The translations under genes were made by a program, and so were the position numbers. The notes under the pieces were generated by a model that saw only the letters and a list, made by a program, of their open reading frames with translations, did not search any database and had not been told where the DNA came from. Below, piece by piece: positions 39,308 to 48,760 of a stretch of 64,000 nucleotides of DNA; the first letter of the stretch is position 1; each line of letters starts with the position of its first letter. The stretch spans positions 483,065 through 547,064 of the forward strand of contig NMRB01000065.1 of the NCBI GenBank assembly GCA_002633025.1, given 5' to 3'. This DNA comes from Notospermus geniculatus. Lineage: Eukaryota > Nemertea > Pilidiophora > Heteronemertea > Lineidae.

Positions 39308-41536
39308 TTATAGTTCTTCCTTCCTGATCCACTCTTTCACTCCATCTATATCTTTCTCCACTTCTTTCTTGTTGATGCTCGGTAGGGAACTGGAAAACGA
39401 CAAGATACATGTAACAACATAAATGCAAGCATCGTGCCCGAATTTCACCCAGTCTGTGGTCATTCTCCCTCGGTTGTGTGGTACACCGTATTTTTCTGTG
39501 GCTGTCAATGCACGTTGTACACGGTCCGATCTGTCATCTATTTTTTTGAACATGCTCATTGAGTGTGGGCACTTGGTCGGCGACGTAGATTTTCAACAGA
39601 TTTTCCGAATATATTTAATAAAGGCGTACTCGTGGGTTGATATGGTCCTATTGACCTTGATTGAAAATTTCAAAAAAAAAGTATGAAAAAATGACCCTGT
39701 ACATTTTTACCAGAATCGTCCAAAGGCCTTTCCAAAAATCCTAATGAAAAATTTGATCATGCTCAACGGGTATTAGGCACAGACACGTCGTGCTTTAGAC
39801 GAAGTAGTGCATTATCGACACCGCGATGACAAAGACGACCACAGCACATTCTTGAGATTGATTATCGTGTCGGAGTCAACGTAGAGTATTGATATGATAC
39901 GCTATCTACGCAAGCAGGGGGATACACGGGAGTGTCAGTCATTGTATTCTGGGTGGAGACAGCGTATGACGTGCATGCAGACAAGACAATATGTTAACCC
40001 TCACTGTAGGAATGCGTAGGTTTGGGGTCATATTGAGCTATTGGATTTGCAGGGACTCAAACATGCATTATGCAGTCTGTAAAGGGGATTTTTAGAAGGT
40101 CTCACAAATATAATGACGGAATTCTTTGGTTACGCATTCTATGGTAGGCAATTGTTGTAAAAGTATATGGAGATGACAGATTATATTCCTACATTTGTCA
40201 CACTTCTCAGTGGACAACAATCAGGGAATACTGGTGGAAACGTAGTGAAAATAATTACGTATATAAGTACGGAGAAAGAGTGTTTCAAAGATTCCCTCGC
40301 GATACACTTACCCCAGGATCTTTGATGAGACCCTATCCAAAACGCCGCCAGGTTGACATATTGTATCACACAATGCACTGCATAGGTAACAGTACTTACA
40401 ATACTGAAAAATAAGTTTACTAATATTAGACAACTGACCAAAAAAATTTAATTTAATTTTTAACATGCACTATGGGTCTGGCATTTATCTTGCATTGCAG
40501 ATATGAGATTATTGATAATATCAAAAATATATATGTATTTTTGATAATATTTAGTACATACTGACTAACAATATTAAACCAGTACTATTGGAAAACGTCT
40601 TTATTTATTTTTAAATAAAGCTATGTCTTTCACCTTGGAAACCCTATTTCTATTTCACATTCTTTATTTATTTTTAAGATACACTGAATGTGTCTAACAT
40701 TTGTTTTGAATCGCAGATGTGGGATTATGTAAGTACAATGGTTTAAAATCTTTTACCTTGCACATATGACAGTTTGGCTCCGTTTTGGTCTTCTCACAAG
40801 GACATCGATTATCACACATTTTACAGAACTGAAAGTACATGTACATTACATAATGATGACGTACTGGAGTAAATTGATATGTGCTGATCTTGAAATAAAT
40901 ACATGTACAGTGTTGTGAACGTGGTTTGTCGTTCAGTAACGCCTGCTAACTAACTTGCATTTTTACTTAATTAGAAAATTATGGATTTTTACGAGACGTG
41001 CATTCTATTAGCACGTCCCCAAATACAGTACATGAAGCAGGGAAGACATTCAGGCGGCCCTCATTGAAAATATCCAAAACTAGAGCACAACAGACGACAC
41101 ATAAAATGATATAATTAAACAGGAGTCGTTGCGAAATTTTTGGAGGACGACTCCTGTTATTATGCCTTCATTGAAAACGTACAACTGAACCGCTTCACCT
41201 CTGAAGAGTGAAGCTTGTCCAAACGAGTGTTGACACTCGGTGCATGAATGGAAAGAATGAGCTGTATTGTAGGCTATTCTACTCTCGCCCATACATGCCG
41301 TACAGAGTGAAGGACCGATATACACGCATTGGGAATGGTAAAAGTGGATGAATCTATAATATTCATACCTTACAATACTTGCAGTAGCCACACGCGGAAC
41401 CTTTCGCGTACTCTAAATCGACTTTCTTGTCTGTATCATTATCATTATCGGCCTTGGTGCTATAGATGCACAGAAATAGGAGAAAAATACTGATTAATAA
41501 CAGCAAACGTGGCATGTCGATGTTCATGGATGCCAT
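39308..41536 (-). CDS. Small secreted/ER-luminal cysteine-rich protein, unrecognised (4 exons)
   Basis: Exons 41369-41536, 40757-40828, 40312-40403 and 39308-39389 (phases 0,0,2) encode 137 residues. The start at 41536 is chosen because it opens a strong signal peptide (PRLLLLISIFLLFLCIYS); a longer in-frame start at 41737 would bury it. After an acidic linker (DNDNDTDKKVD) comes a core with 17 cysteines in about 65 residues, built of CxxC steps: CGYCKYCK, FCKMCDNRCPCEK, CHMCK, YCKYCYLCSALCDTICQPGG. Exons 2 and 3 both begin with an aromatic residue followed by CK, directly after a Lys ending the previous exon, so the core looks like repeated exon modules. The tail (KKEVEKDIDGVKEWIRKEEL) is charged and helical. 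I do not recognise the family; metal binding or a disulfide-knotted secreted peptide are both possible, and CxxC-rich sarcoplasmic-reticulum luminal proteins are a loose analogy. Confidence 0.75.
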
Positions 41537-42519
41537 CTTGCCGGCAAGTGGTAACCTGGGAACCAGCGAATAGATTTTAAAGCATTCAATCTCGTCCCTC
41601 TGCCATATTCTACCAAGAGATATGCATGATGGCGATGATGGTTCAGTCGTCTTTGTTGATCGTTGTACAGGGAACCAATAGACCTCTAACCGGTCGCGGG
41701 TCAGAGTTAGTATGGTCTGATCTTGGTGGAATTTCAAAGGGTGAAAGGGCGAGCTGAAAAATGGTCAACCGAACTCGTTCTTACGCTAGTCCTTCTTATT
41801 GCAGCGTTTGGGAGACCCTTGGACTTATTCAGTGTGTTAGATAAATGAAACACGGTCAGTGTACTGTACAGCTGACTCTCTCAGAACACGACAGTATCTC
41901 GATTACTTTTTGTGACTGTCGAATACATTTTGCTTTATGTGTTAGCACTGAATCTGCAGTAGAATAAAAATAACAGATCCGGGTAGATAGTAAGTCTATA
42001 ATAGGAAGTCTATATTTAATAAGTCCATCTCTGATATCAATCCAGTGCGGGTAAGTCATAAATACATGTATCAACAAAAAAGACACAAAATGAAAATTCA
42101 TCAGAGCGAAATGAAATTGAGTGGTTGTTCGATATGGATGTTGAATTAGCAATACCAGTTCTATTTCCTGCTTCTTCACCCTCATATTCTAGTACGAGCC
42201 GACGACATAAAAGAACAATACCATCAGGCAATGGCTCGATAGTTGCACGGGTCGCAAGGAAGAGGGTGAAGTTTCGAAAAGCGGCGATGACTTGTCGGTG
42301 TGCAATGTATTTTCAAAGCCCTGGTGTGACATGTTTCTAACCGAAAATGCGCACATTAAACTACAGTTCCTGAGTTGCACCGGTGAAAACAAACTTCACC
42401 ACAGTTCATATCGCAAGGAGAGACAATAGCTATGACGGTATTTCATGGAGAATACTAGTAGGTGAGTTCCGATTGAAGTCCAGTGAACTGTATCAAACGT
42501 TCACTGGGCTAACCAACGC
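41537..42519. other. Intergenic between the Cys-rich gene and the GPCR array
   Basis: Divergent promoters would face each other here (minus-strand gene left, plus-strand array right). No duplicated GPCR 5' flank is recognised before copy 1. No gene seen. Confidence 0.4.
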
Positions 42520-42610
42520 TTAAGCCTGCCGCACACTGGAGCTATCTGCTAAGCAAAAAGTCATTCGAGGAGACCGTTTGCTCAGCAGATAGCTTGCGTG
42601 TGCGCGTATT
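42520..42610. mobile_element. TTAAGCCTGCCGCACACTGG element end before GPCR copy 1
   Basis: TTAAGCCTGCCGCACACTGG followed by an inner stem GCTATCTGCT / AGCAGATAGC. The same end in reverse orientation occurs at 51900-51933 after copy 3. The right boundary is not clear. Confidence 0.6.
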
Positions 42611-42782
42611 TTCGGTGAGTTTTCTGCCTCCATTTCTGTGGAGCATTCCTTCCTGGCGACAAAACGCCATACATGATGTTTCTTGTATTGAATTGAGACC
42701 ACCGACTCCAAAAATACTGTAAGCCGGTGGTTACTGCATTTCCATCGGCCAAACACTGACACGTTCCTTCAACGTTTCAGCC

Positions 42783-43763
42783 ATGATGGAAACGAGCCAA
42801 ACTCCCGCTGGACCTGTCCTTGATTATCGCCTGGTGTTCATGCAGCGGGTTCTTGACATTACTCAAAGTTACCTCACCCTCAGCATCGTTATAATTGGGC
42901 TCTTTGGAAACACTTTATCACTTGTGGTATTCTATCGGCTGCGAAATCGTGAGGATGCATGCGTGCAGTATCTCAGTTGTCTAGCTGTTTCAGACAACGG
43001 TGTGATCCTGCTGCTTGGCCTAAATGAATGGGTCGCCTTCGGGCTCAGCTACCTCACCAAAGGAGCAATCTCCTTCAATCTGATGACTCACAGTGGACTG
43101 ACATGTCGGCTACAGTACGTCATCTTTCAGTGCTGCATGTATGTGTCTGCTTGGATTATCGTGACATTTTCCATAGAACGGGCCTATGTCGTCTGGTACC
43201 CCCTAAAACGAGCAAAAATAACACCGAAACTTCGGCTGAAATTGGTATGTTCTATATGGATTCTCGCTGTCTTAGCAGGTCTTCATCACTTCCTTATGGA
43301 CACGTTTCCCGGACCACCAGTCTTATGTTATTACAACGTCGAACCCACCCTAGCAGCAATTCTTTGGCACTTGGACACCGTATTGAACTGCTTCGCTCCG
43401 TGTGCGCTGATATTCATTGCCAATGTCTTAATCCTTCTTGCCATATTTAAATCACGTCGTGGTAGTGAGGGACTAGGCCGTCAGACCCATAAAACATCCA
43501 ATGAGGGGAAACTCCTCATATCTCTCATGTTGGTCTCCACTCTCTTCGTCCTCCTTGTCATGCCTGTGAATACAGCTTTCACTTTTCTCTGGGAAGAGCG
43601 AGACTCCCTCGAACCACAACAGGCCCTCTTTGTCTATTTGATTATGAAACTTCTAACCGCAGTTTGTGTTCTTAACTATTGCATCAACTTCATAATGTAT
43701 GGCTGCACATTGCCTGCATACCGTAAGGAAGTTATTAAAATATTTTCCTGTCGAAGAACTTGA
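42783..43763 (+). CDS. Class A (rhodopsin-type) GPCR, array copy 1
   Basis: One coding exon, 326 residues, seven hydrophobic helices at about 31-52, 62-84, 104-128, 150-170, 196-222, 247-270 and 284-306. Class A landmarks: GN in helix 1 (N43), LAVSD in helix 2 (D71), Cys108 and Cys182 for the loop disulfide, ERAY for DRY at 132-135, VMP (P261) in helix 6 in place of CWxP, and NFIMY for NPxxY at 302-306. The C-tail ends FSCRRT with a possible palmitoylation Cys. CAG lies directly before CCATG, so a spliced untranslated first exon is likely. A second ATG follows immediately at 42786. Ligand unknown; the general build resembles peptide/amine receptors and lineage-specific invertebrate GPCR expansions. 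Confidence 0.92.
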   Translation: MMETSQTPAGPVLDYRLVFMQRVLDITQSYLTLSIVIIGLFGNTLSLVVFYRLRNREDACVQYLSCLAVSDNGVILLLGLNEWVAFGLSYLTKGAISFNLMTHSGLTCRLQYVIFQCCMYVSAWIIVTFSIERAYVVWYPLKRAKITPKLRLKLVCSIWILAVLAGLHHFLMDTFPGPPVLCYYNVEPTLAAILWHLDTVLNCFAPCALIFIANVLILLAIFKSRRGSEGLGRQTHKTSNEGKLLISLMLVSTLFVLLVMPVNTAFTFLWEERDSLEPQQALFVYLIMKLLTAVCVLNYCINFIMYGCTLPAYRKEVIKIFSCRRT

Positions 43764-43993
43764 CAGACCTGTCAGCCACTTGGTTTGCCAAAACCTGGAT
43801 GGATGTGTACGAGAGGATAACCAAAAAGAAGCAGCACTTCTTGCTCCGCTAAACAAGTGTCTCAGTTGTGCCCTCACCAGTGACGTATTAAACATCACTT
43901 CCTACGGTTGACATTGCATATACTAAAGAAGTTGACTTCCCTATCAAATAGTATTAAACAAAATTTACCCGCACGCGGATGTGCTTTATTTTG

Positions 43994-43994
43994 N
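43994..43994. other. Undetermined base at a duplication junction
   Basis: Left of it the sequence matches the segment ending near 49123; right of it, the segment beginning near 49675. The N marks where about 0.55 kb present in the sister unit is absent. Confidence 0.8.
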
Positions 43995-44229
43995 TATAGC
44001 ACCTCAGTCTATATTTGATGGACATAAATATCGTAAACATCCAGACGAAGGTAACTCATTGTGGAAATACATGTAACGCGTGTAGTTGTGCGACTGCTTC
44101 TTGAACTGTGTTGGAACAGAGAGGAGAAGCGCAAGGATCACAATACCAAATTTTCTTTCAAGCTCATCTATGTAGGGCCTATCCAACGTTGAAATCGATG
44201 ACAGAATTGACAGAACTACGACGCAATTC

Positions 44230-44241
44230 TTTGGCGACCGT
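44230..44241 (+). promoter_or_regulatory. Candidate splice donor of an untranslated first exon, GPCR copy 2
   Basis: The conserved 5' flank reads GGCGACC/GTGAGTTT here, a good donor, about 680 bp before the acceptor CAG at 44922-44924 that abuts the start codon. The same donor occurs in copy 3 (exon end 49921); in copies 4 and 5 it has drifted to GTGGGT and GTGGAT. Inferred from sequence only. Confidence 0.3.
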
Positions 44242-44380
44242 GAGTTTCATGGGTTGAAGACAATGAAGTTCCAAAATGTGGTAATAACGAGGTGTCCGAT
44301 CTTTCTTTCACAGTCATGTGTGGTATTACGTCAACTTGATATTATTTTAGCGCGAATAATCGAAAATACGCACATTAGAG

Positions 44381-44476
44381 CATCCTGTAGTGGTTCTTAG
44401 CGCTCGCTCCCTACATGACGTCACCGCTCACAAAGGGAGGGAGCGGGCGCTAAGAACCTCTGATATTCTCAGGATG
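44381..44476. repeat. Hairpin element upstream of GPCR copy 2
   Basis: Nested inverted repeat: outer CATCCTG / CAGGATG and inner GGTTCTTAGCGCTCGCTCCC / GGGAGCGGGCGCTAAGAACC, one mismatch in the inner 20 bp. The loop is about 20 bp and holds TGACGTCA. It lies about 450 bp before the start codon and inside the proposed 5' UTR intron. Confidence 0.85.
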
Positions 44477-44740
44477 ATTAGCGGTGAAGAAGATTAACTA
44501 CTGTTGAACTTCCGAAATGATGTCCTTTTCCACGTATCGTAATTCATGGAATTCAGGCAAGTTTTACTATGATTTTTTCATACTTGTCCACATTGGGGAA
44601 AATTTCATCCACGTTTCGTCACGAGGGGAACACAAGGTCGTAAGCGACATTTTGGAACAACTGTTGGAAAAAGGGACGCCCTCAGTGTAGGCGATTTTCA
44701 TACCCGCAAGTGCAGACATATTTTTTGGCATGCAGGTAAT

Positions 44741-44868
44741 CAGGGCCCATATTCATTTCTTAGTTAGGCCTACTTGCTAAGTGCCCAGTTTGTACATTGT
44801 GTATAGACCAATGTACACAACCACCAGCAACCAACTAAGCCAGCAAGGTTTTATGAATATGGGCCCTG
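44741..44868. mobile_element. MITE with CAGGGCCCATATTCAT ends, before GPCR copy 2
   Basis: Ends CAGGGCCCATATTCAT and ATGAATATGGGCCCTG. The matching place in the copy 3 flank (about 50610-50616) is an empty site, so the insertion came after the copies split. Confidence 0.9.
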
Positions 44869-44926
44869 CATTCTAACTCTTGCTTTACCAATACTGACAA
44901 CTTCCGTCTACATGTACGTTACAGCC

Positions 44927-45943
44927 ATGACGAAAGAGATTCAAACTCTCGCCGGACCGAACCAACGTGATCCTCATCTGGTCGTGCAACTGGTTCTCCA
45001 CATCTCTCAAAGCTACATCTTACTCAGCATCATTGTAATCGGCTTCTTCGGAAACACTTTATCAATTGTGGTATTCTATCGGCTGCGAAATCGTGAGGAT
45101 GCATGCGTGCAGTATCTCAGTTGTCTGGCTGTTTCAGACAACGGTGTGATCCTCCTGGCTGGCCTAGGTGAATGGATCGCGTATGGGCTCGGCTACTTTA
45201 CCAAAGGAGCTATCACGATTCACCTGATGACTTACAGTGAACTAACATGTCGGCTACTAAACATCATTTTTCACTGCTGCAGGAACGTGTCTGCTTGGAT
45301 CATCGTGACCTTTTCTATAGAACGGGCCTATATCGTCTGGTACCCCCTAAAACGAGCAGAAATAACCCGAAAACTTCGATTAAAATTAGTATGTGCTATA
45401 TGGCTCCTCGCTGCCTTGGCTAGTCTTCATCACCTCCTTAGGGACACGTTTCCCGGACCACCAGTGTTATGTTATTTCAATACCGAACCCACCCTTGCAG
45501 CTGTTCTTTGGCACTTGGGCACCGTACTGTACTGCTTCGCTCCGTGTGCGCTGATATTCCTAGCCAACGTCTTAATCCTTCTGGCCATATTTAGATCCCG
45601 TCGAGGCAGTGAGGGACTAGGCCGTCAGACCCATAAAACATCCAGTGAGGGGAAACTCCTCATATCTCTTATGTTAGTTTCAACTCTCTTCGTCCTCCTT
45701 GTCATGCCTGCGAGTGTAGCTTTCACTTTTTTATGGGAAGAGCGTGACTCCCTCGAACCAGATCAAGCCCTCCTTGTCTATTTTATTGTGAAATTTCTAA
45801 TTATTGTTGGCGTACTTAACTATTGCATCAACTTCATAATGTACGGCTGCACGTTTCCTGCATACCGTAGGGAAGTTATGGAAATATTTTCCTGTCGAAG
45901 ACTTCGACATTTATGGCCGGCCCGTGAACCGCTCAGTTTGTGA
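44927..45943 (+). CDS. Class A GPCR, array copy 2
   Basis: 338 residues from the ATG at 44927. An upstream in-frame ATG at 44912 is rejected because it lies before the conserved acceptor CAG at 44922-44924 and has no counterpart in the sister copies. Same landmarks as copy 1 (GFFGN, LAVSD, TCRL, ERAY, VMP, NYCINFIMYG). The N-terminus (MTKEIQTLAGPNQRDPHLV) is nearly the same as copy 3, its closest sister. It differs in helix 3 (FHCCRNVSAW versus FQCCLYVSAW), loop 1 (GEWIAYGLGYFTKG) and a longer C-tail (RRLRHLWPAREPLSL). A charged Arg in the ligand-facing part of helix 3 suggests a changed ligand preference, an inference. An AATAAA pair lies about 190 bp past the stop. Confidence 0.92.
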   Translation: MTKEIQTLAGPNQRDPHLVVQLVLHISQSYILLSIIVIGFFGNTLSIVVFYRLRNREDACVQYLSCLAVSDNGVILLAGLGEWIAYGLGYFTKGAITIHLMTYSELTCRLLNIIFHCCRNVSAWIIVTFSIERAYIVWYPLKRAEITRKLRLKLVCAIWLLAALASLHHLLRDTFPGPPVLCYFNTEPTLAAVLWHLGTVLYCFAPCALIFLANVLILLAIFRSRRGSEGLGRQTHKTSSEGKLLISLMLVSTLFVLLVMPASVAFTFLWEERDSLEPDQALLVYFIVKFLIIVGVLNYCINFIMYGCTFPAYRREVMEIFSCRRLRHLWPAREPLSL

Positions 45944-46920
45944 AAAGCTTTTTTGTGAGTGTGTGCGAGCAAAAATCATGAAGAAAATACACCAGCTCCG
46001 TTCAGACAACTGTGTTGGTCGTGCCTTCACTTGATTTCCACCCCACCGCGGTAATTTCTCCATGGTGACCAGACCCCACTGAGAGTTAAATCTTCATTTT
46101 GTGCGTCTCCATGTCTGATGCGAGATGGGAAAATAAATAAAACCTGTGAGACGTATCGCGGCCATAAGTCCCACTGTCTTTTGTAAGGCCTATACACCTG
46201 ATACCTTGAATATTTCAAATAACACTGGGCCAGTTTTAACGCTTTTTTGTTCCACATGAAAGTACAATGTACATCTTTTGGTCACATTTCTGCATCAGTT
46301 TTGGAAAGATGTAGGCTACATTTGTACTTTCTTGTCGAAACCGTCGTGTCAAAATTGGCCCAACTGCATTTTAAATATTCAAGGTATCAGTTGTAGATAA
46401 ACTCATGATTGTACATTTACACACATCATCTCGTTCGCAGTAATGGTGTCATTTAGGCCCTACATTTCCTTATGTAGTACTTACATGGAGCCAAGCTGTC
46501 CATGCAGCTTGCATGCAGCTATTCTTGCCAGGCTTTATTCGCGTCACTTACTTTTTTACACAATCAAATAGGCTACACGTATTCAAATTTTATATAGGGC
46601 CTAGTCAATATCGTACATGTATACAGACAAATCAAAATCGCGCCTGTATTCTTCGTTATACCTCGTGTTGTTGTCACCGAATCTTCTACTTCACCTTGAT
46701 GACGTAGCTTCCAAAAAGGAGCCCTCTGAAGTAGTCGAGACTAGGAACGTTATCTGAACCTCCCTAGTAGCACTAAAACGAGTCCCGATTTAGCACCTCA
46801 ATATATACATGTATTTGATGTGCATCTGCTATCGTTGTATCCGCTGAAGGGGTTAGGCCTATTGTTGTCCTGGCCCATAAAAGTGTACATGTACTCAAGT
46901 TCGATGTCGTCAAGTGAAAT
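45944..46920. other. Copy 2 3' flank and orphan 5' flank of the broken unit
   Basis: From about 46520 to 46860 the sequence resembles 52780-53040, the 5' flank of copy 4 (TATTCTTGCCAGGCTTT, TTTAGCACCTCAAT, ATACATGTATTTGATGTG). It is probably the left remainder of the sixth unit. Confidence 0.6.
46132..46141 (+). promoter_or_regulatory. Candidate polyadenylation signal of GPCR copy 2
   Basis: Two overlapping AATAAA hexamers about 190 bp after the stop codon of copy 2. Placement fits a short 3' UTR, but no transcript end can be seen. Confidence 0.35.
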
Positions 46921-46995
46921 TGTACCCTGGGTCCACTTTCTACGCAGTTGTGAGTCGCGCCCTCTTCGGTTTACTCGCTCTCCACAACTGCTTAA

Positions 46996-47246
46996 CTTCG
47001 TAAAATTCGCCGCGTTTGGTCAACAGATGGCGTCAGGGCCTGGCGTTAGTTTTATAGCCTATCAGCACGCTGCTTTCAGAATTCTTTTGGGCCGTTGGCA
47101 ACGGATGTTCTTGTGCTACCATGGCTACGAACTGCTCGGCCAATGAAAAAGTGTCTCAGGCCAGCTTGGTTACCGGTTGCTCGGTGCTCTCATTGGTCGA
47201 CTCTCTCAGCGCCATCTGTTGACCAAACGCGGCGAATTTTACGAAG
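46996..47246. mobile_element. TTAA-flanked MITE with perfect TIR CTTCGTAAAATTCGCCGCG
   Basis: Flanked by TTAA at 46992-46995 and 47247-47250. Inverted ends of 37 bp are exact (from CTTCGTAAAATTCGCCGCG to AACAGATGGCG). TTAA duplication is typical of piggyBac-type transposition. Non-coding. Confidence 0.85.
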
Positions 47247-47250
47247 TTAA

Positions 47251-48038
47251 GGGGGCGGTAGTGGAAACATACAGCGCCGTTTTAGTGCGGCGGTCGAAGG
47301 TTGAACCGTCTTATTTATGAATAACCATGTATTGTTAATAAAATTAGGCGTCAAGGACAAGCTGATCATGGTTCGTTGCCAAAACCTACACTCTTTCAAA
47401 AATATTGTCCAGCACAATGCTTTCGCACACCCGGTGCGTCCGTGCGCATAGGCCTATTTTAATGACAATAAGGAGGTTACTTTAATAGCCCGCGTATTTC
47501 GAAAAGCGTGGGCGTGTTTAGGCCAAAATATGAAAATTTTGGGAAGACTTTTCTCGTCCATCAGGCATCGCACTTCAGTGGTTTCTTTTCATTTGGCAGC
47601 AGTATATTTGTGCGCAGGGCGCGACGTTGAGATTTTTTCACTATTCAACAGGATTCGGGAGATATTCGAAAAGTTCATTTTTGACCAATTTTTGGCACAA
47701 ATTACATAATTATCATTACTAAGAATTAGAATTTGCAAATTATCTCAACGTCGGCACCTGCACATATGTATTCCCCAACATTTGGTGATAAAACGCCAGG
47801 TCCCAGTCGCGTTGTTGCCGAGAAATCTATGACGAAAACGTCAAATGGGGGGTCTCATTGTTTGCTTAATTAGCTGATTAATGAAAGATGAAAGCACATC
47901 GTTTACAACTCATATGTGTAGAACAAGAGTAGCAATTTCATAGAAATACATGAAATCGATGCTACCTTTTTGCTTGAAGAAAATATGAATTGTTTTCAGT
48001 CGCCATTTGCAGTGCGCTTTCTTATGGCTACCGCCCCC
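47251..48038. mobile_element. TTAA-flanked element with GGGGGCGGTAG ends
   Basis: TTAA at 47247-47250 and 48039-48042; inverted ends GGGGGCGGTAG / CTACCGCCCCC (11 bp). No transposase frame. Adjacent to the previous element, sharing one TTAA. Confidence 0.75.
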
Positions 48039-48327
48039 TTAAGCAGTTGTGGAGAGCGGGTAAACCGAAGGTGGCGCGGTACACAACTGCGTAGGGAGTT
48101 TAACTTTCTAGTTACAAACTGTACCCAGGTTCTGATTTAGAGACCTCGGGACGAGGCTGTCATTCTCATGAACGTGTGCATGTGTGCATTGTGTCATGTG
48201 TACATGGCCATGGGTGTGTGATCATGTGATATGGCAACAGTACCACCTGGCGGAAGATCGTGGAACCAACCTACATGTACGCTAATTCAGGTGTGCGACG
48301 AGATCTTGAGAGTGGAATCTTGAGAAT

Positions 48328-48504
48328 CTCTGGGAAGAGCGAGACTCGCTCGAACCACAACAAGCCCTCTTTGTCTATTTGATTATGAAACTTCTAACTG
48401 CAGTTTGTGTACTTTACTATTGCGTCAACTTCATAATGTACGGCTGCACTTTACCTGCATACCGTAAGGAAGTTATTAAAATATTTTCCTGTCGAAGAAT
48501 TTGA
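48328..48504 (+). pseudogene. 3' remnant of a sixth GPCR copy
   Basis: Only the last 59 codons survive: LWEERDSLEPQQALF, helix 7 and the tail FSCRRI, then a stop. It is nearly identical to copy 1, but the conserved Asn before helix 7's YC is Tyr (VLYYCVNFIMYG). The 3' flank also matches that of copy 1 (43779 onward versus 48527 onward). No helices 1-6 lie upstream. Instead there is unique sequence, then a nest of transposons (46921-48129), then, at about 46520-46860, a stretch matching the 5' flank of copy 4. The unit therefore lost its 5' coding part. It cannot make a receptor. Confidence 0.9.
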
Positions 48505-48586
48505 CACATACGACATTGTGAACTACTTGGTTTGCCAAAACCTGGATGGATGTGTACGAGAGGATAACCAAAAAGAAGCAGCACTT

Positions 48587-48760
48587 GCTCCGGTAGACAA
48601 ATGTCTTAGTTGTGCCCTCACCAGTAACGTATTATTGCCCCAGCTTTGAAAAAAACATGGGTTTTTCATGATGGCTCCGGTAGACAAATGTCTTAGTTGT
48701 GCCCTCACCAGTAACGTATTATAGCCCCAGCTTTGAAAAAAACATGGGTTTTTCATGATG
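48587..48760. repeat. 87-bp tandem duplication after the GPCR remnant
   Basis: 48587-48673 and 48674-48760 are almost identical (GCTCCGGTAGACAAATG ... TTTTTCATGATG). They lie in the old 3' UTR of the broken copy. Confidence 0.9.

Larger units (their letters stand above)
46921..48129. mobile_element. Outer hairpin MITE split by two TTAA insertions
   Basis: Arms 46921-46991 and 48043-48129 are inverted copies with indels (TGTACCCTGGG outward, CTCTCCACAACTGC inward). Without the inner insertions the arms would meet at a central TTAA, giving a palindrome of about 160 bp. Confidence 0.8.

Noticed and set aside
43028-43450. 140-codon frames inside GPCR copies 1, 3 and 4
   Set aside because: Shadow frame of the receptor coding sequence, conserved only because the main frame is.
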